Positions 52,053 to 60,948 of a stretch of 64,000 nt of DNA are shown here, one piece after another (positions within the stretch are counted from its first letter, which is position 1; every line of letters starts with the position of its first letter). Source of the stretch: Salinispora cortesiana (lineage in GTDB: Bacteria > Actinomycetota > Actinomycetes > Mycobacteriales > Micromonosporaceae); the NCBI RefSeq assembly GCF_000484695.1, contig NZ_AXVR01000004.1, positions 1 to 64,000 on the forward strand, written 5' to 3'. A program made the translations under genes and the position numbers. The notes under the pieces were generated by a model that worked only from the letters and a program-made list of their open reading frames with translations, had not been told where the DNA came from and ran no database searches.

Positions 52053-53258
52053 GTGGCGCCGCGGGTGGTCGTCGTCGAGGCCGACGGTGGATCTCGGGGT
52101 AACCCCGGTCCGGCCGGATACGGCGCGGTGCTCCGCGACCCCGGCACCGGCGAGGTGCTCGCCGAACGCTCAGCGGCGATCGGCACCGCCACCAACAACG
52201 TCGCCGAGTACCGCGGCCTGATCGCCGGCTTGGAGGCCGCCGCCGAGCTGGGGGCCGCCGAGGTGGAAGCCCGGTTGGACTCCAAGCTCGTGGTCGAGCA
52301 GATGTGCGGCCGATGGCAGATCAAAAACCGCGGCCTGCGGCCGCTCGCCGCGCAGGCAGCCGGGCTGGTCGGCCAATTCGACGCCGTCCGGTTCACCTGG
52401 ATTCCGCGAAACCGCAACCGGCACGCCGACGCCCTGGCCAACGCCGCCATGGACGCCGCCGAAGCACCAGCCCGGCCAGCGAACCGAGCAGTCGAGGAAC
52501 CACGACCGGTGGCCGCCCCCGACTCACCCGCCCGGGCGGCGGCCCGCGAGGCCGCCGCCCGCGCCGCCACTGCCCGTACCAGCGGGACCGACCCGGCCAC
52601 CGCCCCCGCCTCCTGGGAACCGCGGCCCAGCTTCACCGCAACGCGGCTGGTTCTCGTCCGGCACGGGGCGACCGAGTACACCGAACAGCGCCGCTACTCC
52701 GGTCGGGTGGACCTGCCTCTCTCCGAGCGTGGTCGGGCCCAGGCCGAAGCCACCGCCAACCGGGTGGCCGCGCTGGCCCCGTCGGCCGCGGCCGTGGTCA
52801 GCTCCCCACTGAGCCGGTGTCGGGACACCGCCGAGGCCGTCGCCGCGGCGCTCGGGGGGAGGCCGGTCCGGGACAGCGACGACCTCGTCGAATGTGACTT
52901 CGGGGTCTGGGACGGCCGCACCTTCGCGGAGGTGCGGGAGCGCTGGGCCGGAGAGATGGACGCCTGGCTCGCCTCCACGACGATCGCCCCGCCCGGCGGA
53001 GAGTCATTCGCCGACGTCGCCACGCGCAGCCGTCGGGCGGTTGACGAGTTGCGGACGGCGTACCCGGGGGAGACCGTCGTGGTGGTCTCGCACGTCTCCC
53101 CGATCAAGCTGATCCTGCGGGACGCCCTCGGGGGCGGAGACACGTTGCTGCATCGGCTGTTCCTCGATGCGGCCGGCATCTCCGTGGTGGACCTGTGGCC
53201 CGACGGCGGAGTGGCCGTCCGCTCCGTCAACGACACCGCTCACCTCCCGCCCAGCTGA
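52053..53258 (+). CDS. bifunctional RNase HI / histidine phosphatase
   Basis: 401 residues. The N-terminal RNase HI domain has VVVVEADGGSRGNPGP (catalytic Asp), a Glu in NNVAEYRGL, an Asp in LDSKLVV and an Asp in RHADALANAAMD. After an Ala/Arg/Pro linker (about 145-205) comes a phosphoglycerate-mutase-type phosphatase with VRHGATEYTEQRRYSG, the phosphohistidine motif RHG. This fusion is known from mycobacteria (Rv2228c type), where it acts on RNA:DNA hybrids and has acid or alpha-ribazole phosphatase activity. It starts at GTG 52053, two bases after the previous stop. Confidence 0.92.
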   Translation: MAPRVVVVEADGGSRGNPGPAGYGAVLRDPGTGEVLAERSAAIGTATNNVAEYRGLIAGLEAAAELGAAEVEARLDSKLVVEQMCGRWQIKNRGLRPLAAQAAGLVGQFDAVRFTWIPRNRNRHADALANAAMDAAEAPARPANRAVEEPRPVAAPDSPARAAAREAAARAATARTSGTDPATAPASWEPRPSFTATRLVLVRHGATEYTEQRRYSGRVDLPLSERGRAQAEATANRVAALAPSAAAVVSSPLSRCRDTAEAVAAALGGRPVRDSDDLVECDFGVWDGRTFAEVRERWAGEMDAWLASTTIAPPGGESFADVATRSRRAVDELRTAYPGETVVVVSHVSPIKLILRDALGGGDTLLHRLFLDAAGISVVDLWPDGGVAVRSVNDTAHLPPS

Positions 53259-53264
53259 TCACCC

Positions 53265-53328
53265 CAGCCGCTGGCCCGCTCAGCCGCTGGCCCATTCAGC
53301 GGCTGGTCCGTTCAGCCTCTGGTCCGCC
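53265..53328. repeat. four-unit 16-bp tandem repeat, partly forming a terminator
   Basis: Units begin at 53265, 53281, 53297 and 53313, each exactly 16 bases; consensus CAGCCGCTGGYCCNTT. Units 2 and 3 are inverted relative to one another in the core, CAGCCGCTG (53281-53289) pairing with CAGCGGCTG (53297-53305). They can form a hairpin after the RNase H/phosphatase gene. The array extends over the last codon of the TauE gene (stop at 53312). Confidence 0.85.
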
Positions 53329-54073
53329 AGAGCAGGTACAGGCCGATGACCGTCCCGAAGACCACAATCACCGTTCTGAGTACCACCGGCGGCAGCCGGG
53401 GGAGCAGCCGCGCACCCGCGTACCCACCGACCAGCGTTGCCGGTGCGACCACGGCAACCGCCGCCCAGTTCACCGGCCCGAAGAGCGCGAACACCACCAG
53501 CGTGGTGAGCCCGACCACCGCCGAGAGCAGGTTCTTGATGGCGCTGACCCGGACCAGCGACGCGTCCAGCATCAGCGCCAGGCCCGCCACCACCATCACC
53601 CCCAGCGCCGCGCCGAAGTAGCCGCCGTACACCGCGGCGAGCGCGACCATGGCCTGCAACGAGACGCTACGGTGGCGCGTCGACCGGTCGCGGGGGTGCC
53701 CGACGAACCGGCGCAGCGGCCCCTGGAAGGCCAGCACCGCCGTCGCCCCGAGTACCAGAAACGGTACGACCAGCTCGAACGCCCGGGACGGCGTGGCCAA
53801 CAGGAGCACGGTGCCGGCGACGGTACCGAGGACGGTGGTGGGTAGCAGAGCCAACAGCTCCCGACCACGCGGCAGCTCCGCACGACTGCCCACGACGCTC
53901 GCCGCGTACCCGGGGAAGGCCGACACCGAGTTGCTCACGTTCGCCGACACCGGCGGCAACCCGACGGCGATCATCGCCGGAAAGGTGATCAGCGAACCCC
54001 CACCGGCTACCGCGTTGAGCATGCCGGCGGCGAGGCCGGCGGGGACGAGCAGCGCGGCGTCGGCGATATGCAT
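53312..54073 (-). CDS. TauE/SafE-family sulfite/sulfonate exporter-like permease
   Basis: 253 residues with about eight membrane spans. The family signature is visible at LAAGMLNAVAGGGSLITFPA and at VYGGYFGAALGVMVVAGLAL, the two glycine-rich repeats of TauE/SafE proteins. It probably exports sulfite, sulfonates or another organic anion; the substrate is unknown. The ATG at 54073 starts the first span; the longer frame overlaps the rnpB leader. It converges on the RNase H gene over the 16-bp array. Confidence 0.87.
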   Translation of the reverse strand: MHIADAALLVPAGLAAGMLNAVAGGGSLITFPAMIAVGLPPVSANVSNSVSAFPGYAASVVGSRAELPRGRELLALLPTTVLGTVAGTVLLLATPSRAFELVVPFLVLGATAVLAFQGPLRRFVGHPRDRSTRHRSVSLQAMVALAAVYGGYFGAALGVMVVAGLALMLDASLVRVSAIKNLLSAVVGLTTLVVFALFGPVNWAAVAVVAPATLVGGYAGARLLPRLPPVVLRTVIVVFGTVIGLYLLWRTRG

Positions 54074-54189
54074 GGTCAGGCACGCTAGTACGCCCCGGGG
54101 ACCCGCCCACCCGCGGCACCCGATGCAGGGCGTAGGTGTGGTGGTTGGGGCGGAAATGGGTACGGCGACAGCGTCGTTAGGATGAGTGC

Positions 54190-54616
<427 letters not shown>

Positions 54617-54618
54617 CC

Positions 54619-54654
54619 ACCAGCCCAGAGACCTGATCAAGGCTCTGAGCTGGT
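54619..54654 (+). terminator. rnpB terminator hairpin
   Basis: CCAGC/GCTGG (54620-54624, 54649-54653) and CAGAG/CTCTG (54626-54630, 54643-54647) form a ten-pair stem with one mismatch and a 12-base loop, followed by TTCTA. It follows rnpB directly. Confidence 0.7.
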
Positions 54655-54939
54655 TCTATACCCAGGCGTCGATGTTTGTTCTTGCGCCGGTGGTCCCGAA
54701 GTAGGGCCGACAGCTGCGGGGGAAGGTGCGGGCGCGTCCTGGCGGTGGAGCTGGTGCCGCGACCCGGTGAGCTGGTGGCAAGCCAGTCCTGGGGTCGGAC
54801 TGGCGCGGCAGCCGGAAGCCCCGCCCACTCGACCAGGCTGGGCCCCCGGCTTCCATCACGGTCTTGCTAAGGGGCCGGTTCCTGGGTCTGGTGGGTGCGG
54901 GGTCCCGGCGGCTGTCGGTGGCTCACCGCCCCGCACCGC
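54655..54939. other. gene-free gap between rnpB and the integrase relic
   Basis: I see no supportable gene in this 285-bp stretch. It probably includes decayed 5' sequence of the integrase gene or of its element. I could not find a second copy of the rnpB 3' end here that would mark an attachment site. Confidence 0.4.
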
Positions 54940-55737
54940 GCGGAGCACGGTGCCTTGACCGAGTCGGACAAGCTACGTGGCTCCTACGTCGACCCGGTCA
55001 CCGGTCGGATGACCTTCGCCGAGTACGCCGAGACATGGCTGCGGACGCGCTCGTTCGACAAGTCGACCCGGGAGAGCGCGGAGTTTCGGGTACGCAAGTA
55101 TCCGCTGCCGTTTCTTCGGCTCGCAGAAGCTGGCCGAGATCAAGCCAGGCCACATCCGGGCATGGGACGCGGACATGTCGGCAAGCTGGCTCCGGCGACC
55201 CGGGCCGTGGTCTTCGCCCACCTGCGGACCATCCTCGGCGCGGCCGTCGACGACGAGCGGATCACCAAGAATCCGTGTTCGGCAAAGTCGGTCAAGCCGC
55301 CGCGACCGGTGCAGCGTCGGGTGGTGCCGTGGCGGTACGCCCAGATTTCGGCAATCCGCGGTGGCCTCGCCCAGCGGTACCGCCCCATGGTCGACCTCGG
55401 TGCCGGCTGCGGGTCTGCGGCAGGGGGGGAGATCCTTGGCCTCGGGGTCGATGACATCGACTTTGACGCGGGTTGGGTGCACGTCTGCCGTCAGGTCAAG
55501 CTCGTCCGGTCCCGGCTGGTCTTCGGGCTGCCCAAGAGCGACCGGGACCGCCGGATACCGCTGCTGTTCACCACCACCCGGCGCGGAGCGATCAACCGGC
55601 GCACCTTCGACAACAAGAGCTGGCGTCCCGCTGTCGTGGCGGCCGGCATTACGCCGACCCGCTTCACCGGGATGACCGGCTTGTTACGGGAAGCCGCTGG
55701 TTGGGGCCGGTTCGGCGGTGACCGGTGCCGGATTGAG
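54940..55737 (+). pseudogene. tyrosine recombinase (pSAM2/AICE-type integrase), degraded
   Basis: Joined frames give ESDKLRGSYVDPVTGRMTFA, then EYAETWLRTRSFDKSTRE, then in another frame SQKLAEIKPGHIRAWDADMS, then APATRAVVFAHLRTILGAAV and later FGLPKSDRDRRIPLLF, all characteristic of actinobacterial phage/AICE integrases. Frame breaks lie near 55110, near 55175 and in a seven-G run at 55423-55429, where GLRQGEILGL (catalytic Arg box) is disrupted. The C-terminal HxxR...Y catalytic end is absent. The gene is therefore dead. It lies 286 bases beyond the rnpB terminator, suggesting a former integration event there or nearby. Confidence 0.85.
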
Positions 55738-55766
55738 TGAAGGACCCAGGGGATACGGTTGTCGTC

Positions 55767-56372
55767 ATGGCAAAGCCGACCCGATGGGTGACCGACACCG
55801 GCCCAGAGCACTCCCAGTGGTACATCGACCGTTTCCGTCGGTTGGCGGCGGAGGGAGCAGACCTCGCCGGTGAGGCCCGGCTGATCGACGCCCTGGTAGC
55901 GCCGGGTTCCCGAGTCCTCGACGCCGGCTGCGGCACTGGTCGGGTCGCGGCCGCGCTGGCCTTGCGGGGTCACACCGTCGTGGGTGTTGACGCCGATCCC
56001 ATGTTGATCGAGGCGGCGGGGGCCACCTATCCCGGTCCGCGCTGGCTCGTGGCCGACCTGGCGGAGCTCGATCTGGCCGCCGCCGACGAGCCGGAGCCTT
56101 TCGACGCCGCTGTGGTCGCCGGCAATGTGATGACCTTCGTCGCTGCGGGCACCGAAGCCGACGTGCTCCGCCGGGTCGCGGCCCACCTGCGCCCCGACGG
56201 CATCGTGGCGGTTGGTTTCGGCACTGACCGGGGCTACCCGCTGTCGGCCTTCGACGAGGATTCGGCTGCTGCCGGGCTACGCCGGGAGCACCGTTTCGCC
56301 ACCTGGGATCTGCGCCCGTGGCGGGAGGAGAGTGACTTCGCCGTCACTCTGCTCCGGCGCCCCGCCGAGTGA
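55767..56372 (+). CDS. class I SAM-dependent methyltransferase
   Basis: 201 residues. The SAM-binding glycine motif is VLDAGCGTG (about 52-60), followed by VVGVDADPMLIEAA (acidic end of beta 2) and a GNVMTFVA segment. No substrate domain is recognisable. The ATG at 55767 is preferred; a GTG at 55737 in the same frame would overlap the integrase relic. Confidence 0.85.
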   Translation: MAKPTRWVTDTGPEHSQWYIDRFRRLAAEGADLAGEARLIDALVAPGSRVLDAGCGTGRVAAALALRGHTVVGVDADPMLIEAAGATYPGPRWLVADLAELDLAAADEPEPFDAAVVAGNVMTFVAAGTEADVLRRVAAHLRPDGIVAVGFGTDRGYPLSAFDEDSAAAGLRREHRFATWDLRPWREESDFAVTLLRRPAE

Positions 56373-56414
56373 ACATTCGGGATGTCACCAGTAGTTGATC
56401 ATCCTGGAGCGGCA

Positions 56415-57203
56415 TCAGGAGTTCCCTGATGCCGCGGGTGTTGCGCGTTCGATGAGGGTGGCGAGCCCGTCCAGGAGGCGGTGGAGGCCAAACTCGTAGG
56501 CGTGGGCGGGGTCGTGGGCGCTGCCGTGAGCCGTGCCGGCGGCGCTGCCGACCCGGGTGGCCAGCGGGTAGGCCGCGGGGTCGAGGACCCGAGCCAGCAG
56601 CGGCCCGGCGGCCGCCCACCACTGTTCGTCGGTCATGGTGGTGAGCTGGGCAGTGGCCCGGGCATCGGCGGTGACTCTGGCGTTGGTCTGGACGAAGCTC
56701 AGCAGGAGGGTCAGGCAGTCGTCCATCTCGACGTCGTCGAGGCTCAAGCCGTCCAGCGCGGTCAGCTCGTGTTCGTACTTGGCGATCGCGCCCGGTCCGA
56801 GCGGGGGCCGCAACGTCGAGACCGTGGCGGTCCACGGATGGGTCGCGAAGAGCGTCCGGTTCTCCTCGGCCACGGCAGCCAGCCGTACTCGCCAGGGTTG
56901 TCCGGTGGTGTCGGTGCGTGACATCCGGCCGTACGCGGCGTCGAGCATCACGTCAAGTAGCTCCGCCTTGCCGGGCACGTATGTGTAGAGGGTCATGGGG
57001 GAGACCCGCAGCTCCTGGGCGACGCGACGCATGGTTAGACCAGTCAGCCCCTCAGTGTCGGTGACGGCGGTCGCCGCTTCGATCACGGCGTCCAGGTTGA
57101 GGCCGCGTTGCGGGCCTCGGCGCGCTGCCGTCGATGGCTCCCGCCAGAGCAGGGCGAGCGTACGCGCGGGGTCGCCGGCGCTGGTTACGTCAGGTGAACG
57201 CAT
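56415..57203 (-). CDS. TetR/AcrR-family transcriptional repressor
   Basis: 262 residues. The N-terminal HTH lies at about 45-75 (GLTMRRVAQELRVSPMTLYT followed by YVPGKAELLD). A large helical ligand domain follows, with a C-terminal TetR-type region. In this branch the fold often controls a divergent gene. The perfect palindrome just upstream (57224-57250) is its expected operator and lies between it and the glyoxalase gene. GGAG sits six bases before the ATG at 57203; the ATG at 57209 is too close to it. Confidence 0.88.
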   Translation of the reverse strand: MRSPDVTSAGDPARTLALLWREPSTAARRGPQRGLNLDAVIEAATAVTDTEGLTGLTMRRVAQELRVSPMTLYTYVPGKAELLDVMLDAAYGRMSRTDTTGQPWRVRLAAVAEENRTLFATHPWTATVSTLRPPLGPGAIAKYEHELTALDGLSLDDVEMDDCLTLLLSFVQTNARVTADARATAQLTTMTDEQWWAAAGPLLARVLDPAAYPLATRVGSAAGTAHGSAHDPAHAYEFGLHRLLDGLATLIERATPAASGNS

Positions 57204-57223
57204 AGTCATCTCCGCAATTTCTC

Positions 57224-57250
57224 CGTACGCTGTACAATGTACAGCGTACG
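57224..57250. promoter_or_regulatory. perfect inverted-repeat operator for the TetR regulator
   Basis: CGTACGCTGTAC (57224-57235) and GTACAGCGTACG (57239-57250) are exact reverse complements around AAT. Further GTACGAC direct repeats continue to 57265. It sits 21 bp from the TetR start and 49 bp from the glyoxalase start, an excellent position for shared repression. Binding itself is inference. Confidence 0.75.
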
Positions 57251-57298
57251 ACGTACGACGTACGAGGTATTTCGGATCATCGCGAGAAGGGCTCTTCC

Positions 57299-57718
57299 AT
57301 GAAGGTCACCTCCACTGCCGTATCACTCAATGTCGAGGATGTCCCCGCCGCTGCCGCCTTCCTGACCGAGCACTTCGGGTTTCGTCAGGAGATGGCCGCG
57401 GACGGGTTTGCCTCGCTGACCCGCGACGACGCCGGTGTCCACGTTGTCTTCCTGCGGCATGGGCTCGCCACCCTCCCCGATGACCAGCGTGACGATCATG
57501 CCCGCGGTGTGATCCTGGCGTTCGTGGTTGATGATCTTGAGGGCGAGCTGGCGCGGCTGCAGGCCGAGGGCGTCAAGATCACCATGCCGCTGACCACCGA
57601 GGAGTGGGGCGAGCGCGCCTTCCAGGTCCGCGATCCGAACGGTGTCATCGTCCAGCTCGTCGACTGGAACGGTGCGGCGGAGCTTGGTCCCGCACCGCGT
57701 GGTGACGCCGACCGGTAG
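57299..57718 (+). CDS. glyoxalase/VOC-family protein
   Basis: 139 residues. One VOC domain: MKVTSTAVSLNVEDVPAAAA at the start, FLRHGLATLPDDQ, FVVDDLEGELARLQAEGV and the end VRDPNGVIVQLVDWNG. His and Glu positions for metal binding are only partly evident. Such proteins are often detoxifying or resistance enzymes and are commonly controlled by a divergent TetR gene as here. GAGAAGG precedes the ATG at 57299. Confidence 0.88.
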   Translation: MKVTSTAVSLNVEDVPAAAAFLTEHFGFRQEMAADGFASLTRDDAGVHVVFLRHGLATLPDDQRDDHARGVILAFVVDDLEGELARLQAEGVKITMPLTTEEWGERAFQVRDPNGVIVQLVDWNGAAELGPAPRGDADR

Positions 57719-57822
57719 CCACCGCAGCAGTCCGGGATGACCTGATCGAATCTGGCATAGCTTGTCGGGTTGGTGCTGCCCGCGTGGCCCTAGCGTCGTG
57801 GGCGCAAGGGAAGGAGGGCCAG

Positions 57823-58308
57823 GTGCTGAAGCGGCTCAACGATGTCATGGCCCACCTCGAGCAGCAACTCGACCAGCCGGTCGACGTAGCCGAGCTGGCC
57901 CGGATCGCCGCGACGTCGGAGTACCACCTGCGGCGGCTGTTCTCCGCGCTGGCAGGGGTCGGTCTGTCCGAGTACGTCCGCCGTCGGCGACTGACCGTCG
58001 CTGCGGCGGAGGTGCTGTCGGGGGAGCAGTCGCTGCTCGACATCGCGGTGCGGTACGGCTACGGCTCCACCGAGTCGTTTGGCCGGGCGTTTCAGGCCGT
58101 GCACGGCGTCAGCCCAGGCGAGGCCCGCCGTACGGGGACGATTCTGCGCGCCCAGCCCCGGATCTCCTTCCGTCTCACCGTCGATGGGAGTGGCAGTATG
58201 GACTACCGAATCATGGACAAGGATGGTCCGGAGATCTCCCGTACCAGTGTCGCGGCGGACGGCGCGACCGCGGAGTCCGAACTGTGGATTCCGGTGGAGC
58301 GGGCCTGA
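57823..58308 (+). CDS. AraC-family regulator with apparently deleted effector domain
   Basis: 161 residues. A double HTH occupies ~8-110: LNDVMAHLEQQLDQPVDVAE, LARIAATSEYHLRRLFSALA, then LLDIAVRYGYGSTESFGRAF with AVHGVSPGEAR. Full-length relatives carry a ~150-residue GyrI-like effector-binding domain after this. Here residues ~125-145 (LTVDGSGSMDYRIMDKDG) resemble its first strand, while the final ELWIPVERA resembles its last strand; the middle is missing in frame. The product may still bind DNA but should not respond to a ligand. GGAGGGCC precedes GTG 57823. Confidence 0.8.
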   Translation: MLKRLNDVMAHLEQQLDQPVDVAELARIAATSEYHLRRLFSALAGVGLSEYVRRRRLTVAAAEVLSGEQSLLDIAVRYGYGSTESFGRAFQAVHGVSPGEARRTGTILRAQPRISFRLTVDGSGSMDYRIMDKDGPEISRTSVAADGATAESELWIPVERA

Positions 58309-58373
58309 CCCCAGCGGGGATTGTCACAGCATCGACTGCTGCTCGTGCATCGGTGGTTTGCGAGGATGTTCGC

Positions 58374-59072
58374 ATGGCTTACGACGCGAGCAACCTACCC
58401 GATGTGTCCGGGCTAACTGTCGGTATCGTCGGCGGCACGGGCGACCAGGGGCGTGGTCTCGCCTACCGGTTTGCCCGTGCTGGCCAGACCGTGCTGATCG
58501 GTTCCCGCTCGGCCGAACGCGCTGCCCAGTCCGCTGCCGAGATCGCCGCCCTGCCCGGGGTGCTCGCCGGCGCGAGCGTCACCGGGGCCGCCAACGAGGA
58601 GGTCGCCCGGCGCAGCGATGTGGTGGTCATCGCGGTGCCGTGGGACGGCCACGCCAGCATCGTCGGCGCACTCGCCGAGCCTCTGGCTGGCAAGATCGTG
58701 GTCGACTGCGTCAACCCGCTCGGCTTCGACAAGCAGGGCCCGTATGCCCTCACCGTGGCGGAGGGTAGCGCCGTCCAGCAGGCCGCCGCGCTGCTGCCGA
58801 AGTCCCGGGTGTGCGCGGCGTTCAACCACGTCAGTGCCCCATTGCTGGCGGATCCGCAGATCGAGCGGATCGAGCTGGACGTGCTGATCTGCACCGAGGA
58901 GCGGGAACTGGCCGGCATCGTCGGTGCCCTCGCCGCCCGGATCCCCGGCATGCGTGGCATCTACGCCGGTCGCCTGCGAAACGCCCACCAGATCGAGGCT
59001 TTCACGGCGAACCTGATCGCCATCAACAAGCGGTACAAGGCCCACGCCGGCATCCGCGTCACCGACCTCTGA
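58374..59072 (+). CDS. F420-dependent NADP oxidoreductase
   Basis: 232 residues. The NADP-binding Rossmann motif GIVGGTGDQGRGLAYRFA (about 17-34) with the downstream IGSRSAERAAQSAAEI is characteristic of Fno/NpdG enzymes, as is KIVVDCVNPLGFDKQGPYAL. They move hydride between NADP(H) and coenzyme F420, supplying reduced F420 for actinobacterial redox reactions. The ATG at 58374 is clear. A strong terminator follows. Confidence 0.92.
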   Translation: MAYDASNLPDVSGLTVGIVGGTGDQGRGLAYRFARAGQTVLIGSRSAERAAQSAAEIAALPGVLAGASVTGAANEEVARRSDVVVIAVPWDGHASIVGALAEPLAGKIVVDCVNPLGFDKQGPYALTVAEGSAVQQAAALLPKSRVCAAFNHVSAPLLADPQIERIELDVLICTEERELAGIVGALAARIPGMRGIYAGRLRNAHQIEAFTANLIAINKRYKAHAGIRVTDL

Positions 59073-59135
59073 CGGTGGTGCGGGTCCGGACACATCCGCC
59101 CTCCACCGGGGTGGCGTTCGGAGGTGGGCGAAACG

Positions 59136-59171
59136 TGATGCGGCCCGCTGGGCTTCCAGCGGGCCGCATCA
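59136..59171. terminator. strong bidirectional terminator
   Basis: A perfect 16-bp stem (59136-59151 with 59156-59171) closes a GCTT loop, between the F420 reductase (stop 59072) and the convergent lipoprotein gene (stop 59232). Its GATGCGGCCCG outer arm is shared with the hairpin at 15968-15999. Confidence 0.85.
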
Positions 59172-59231
59172 GTATCCTGCCGCGCCATAGCTAGCCGGCG
59201 CGTTCGTCGGTTAGCCCCGGCTGCCGTCGGC

Positions 59232-59720
59232 TCAGAAATCGACGGGAACACCGACCGCCTGGCAGGCCTCGATGAAGGTGTCGGTGGCCTTGTCGAAGGC
59301 GGGGTTGTCGGCGGCCTCCGGGTCCGCGGCGGCAGCCGCCTTGCCGGCCTCCTCGCTGTACGCCGTCAGCGCGGCGACGACCGCACTGTCGTCGGCTCCG
59401 GTGGCCGCGATGGTGGCGAACTCCGTCGCCAACCCGGTGAAGACTTCCTGGAACATCTCCGGCGTCGGCTCCTGGCCCGCCGACAAGGCGTCGAGCAGGT
59501 TTTGCTGGAGCTCCATACCAACCTTGTTGGCCGCTTCGCAGAGCTCCTTGTCGCCCTCGGCGGCAGCGGCCGCAGGTGGCGCCGAGGATGAGGCCGTCGT
59601 GGGGTCGGTGGTCGATGGCGCGGACGCGGTTGGCTCCGCTTCCTCCTCGCCGCCGCAGGCGGTGAGCGCAAGGACGGCGGCAGGGACCAGCAGAGCTCGG
59701 AAGAGTGTCTTCTTAAGCAC
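59232..59720 (-). CDS. secreted lipoprotein of unknown function
   Basis: 162 residues. Signal peptide MLKKTLFRALLVPAAVLALT ends in lipobox LTAC with Cys22. A Thr/Ser/Pro/Ala-rich linker (about 30-55) is followed by an Ala-rich helical domain containing two cysteines (KELCEAA and IEACQAV), which could form a disulfide. No named family recognised. The GTG at 59720 opens the signal peptide directly. Confidence 0.85.
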   Translation of the reverse strand: MLKKTLFRALLVPAAVLALTACGGEEEAEPTASAPSTTDPTTASSSAPPAAAAAEGDKELCEAANKVGMELQQNLLDALSAGQEPTPEMFQEVFTGLATEFATIAATGADDSAVVAALTAYSEEAGKAAAAADPEAADNPAFDKATDTFIEACQAVGVPVDF

Positions 59721-59908
59721 GAAAAGGAATCTTACTCGGTTGGTCGCCAGTGGAGGTCGGCCAGGGGTGTGGGCTTCCCCTTCCAGCTCCTTGGCCGCCA
59801 GGATCGCGTGTGGATGGTCCGCCGGGGTTGCGGGTGGTGGTGGGCGTGCATGGCGGCGGTGACCTCGCTGTCGGCGCTGCCGGTGGCGGCGACCGAGTGG
59901 CTGGTCGG

Positions 59909-59936
59909 CGGTGGCCCGGGGTGGACCGGGCCACCG
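59909..59936 (-). terminator. panB terminator hairpin
   Basis: CGGTGGCCCGG (59909-59919) pairs perfectly with CCGGGCCACCG (59926-59936). It is 12 bp downstream of the panB stop on the minus strand. Confidence 0.7.
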
Positions 59937-59947
59937 TCAAACCTCGG

Positions 59948-60793
59948 TCAGAAGGTGTGCTCGGCGGTGGGGAACCCGCCGTCGCGGACCTCGTCGGCGA
60001 AGCGCCGGGTCGCCTCGCCCAGGGTGTCGGCGAGGTTGGCGTAGCGCTTCACGAAGCGGGGCATCCGGCCGGTACGGAGGCCCGCCATGTCCTGCCAGAC
60101 CAGCACCTGGGCGTCGGTGTCCGGGCCGGCGCCGATGCCCACGGTCGGGATGGTCAGCTCGGCGGTTACCTGTTTCGCCACGTCACCGGGGACCATCTCC
60201 AGCACCACCGCGAAGGCCCCCGCCTCGGCGACCGCGTGGGCGTCGGCGAGCACCTCCTCGGCGGTGTCGCCTCGGCCCTGGACCCGGTAGCCGCCGAGGG
60301 TGTGTTCCCGTTGTGGTGTGAAGCCGATGTGCGCCATCACCGGGATGCCGGCTCGGACGATCGCGGCGATCTGCTCCGCACAGTGCCGGCCACCCTCCAG
60401 TTTGACCGCGTGGCAGCCGCCTTCCTTCATGAAGCGTACGGCGGTGCGCAGGGCCGCGGTCGGACCCTCCTCATAGGAGCCGAATGGCAGATCGCCGACG
60501 ACCAGCGTCTGCCGGGTGGCCCGGACCACGGCCCGGACCAGGGGCAGCAGCTCCTCGGGGGTCACCGGTAGCGTCGTGTCGTAGCCGTAGACGTTGTTCG
60601 CGGCCGAGTCACCGACCAGCAGCACCGGGATGCCGGCGGCGTCGAAGATCCCCGCCGTGTACTGGTCGTACGAGGTGAGCATCGCCCACCGCTCGCCACG
60701 CTCCTTCGCGGCGAGTAGGTCACGGACGCGGACCCGTCGGGTCGCCGGTCCGCCGTAGAGGGCGGTCACCTCGGCTGGGCTGGATTCCAGCAT
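59948..60793 (-). CDS. panB: 3-methyl-2-oxobutanoate hydroxymethyltransferase
   Basis: 281 residues. It makes ketopantoate from 2-oxoisovalerate and methylene-tetrahydrofolate, the first committed step to pantothenate and CoA. Conserved blocks are [36 protein letters not shown] (Mg-binding Asp), KLEGG and MAHIGFTPQ, and the catalytic Glu region [11 protein letters not shown]. The ATG at 60793 follows GAAGGAGAG. Confidence 0.95.
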   Translation of the reverse strand: MLESSPAEVTALYGGPATRRVRVRDLLAAKERGERWAMLTSYDQYTAGIFDAAGIPVLLVGDSAANNVYGYDTTLPVTPEELLPLVRAVVRATRQTLVVGDLPFGSYEEGPTAALRTAVRFMKEGGCHAVKLEGGRHCAEQIAAIVRAGIPVMAHIGFTPQREHTLGGYRVQGRGDTAEEVLADAHAVAEAGAFAVVLEMVPGDVAKQVTAELTIPTVGIGAGPDTDAQVLVWQDMAGLRTGRMPRFVKRYANLADTLGEATRRFADEVRDGGFPTAEHTF

Positions 60794-60948
60794 GGTTCTC
60801 TCCTTCCTCGAGGCCGCGTACGCGGTCCCCGGGCTCTGCCGCGATCGTCGCACCACACGGCGGGTCGCGGCAGGGGGCAGTGCAGGATGTCACTCCCCGG
60901 GTCTGTCACCCCGCCCCGACCAGGAGGTGTCACCCCGCTCCGAGCCAC

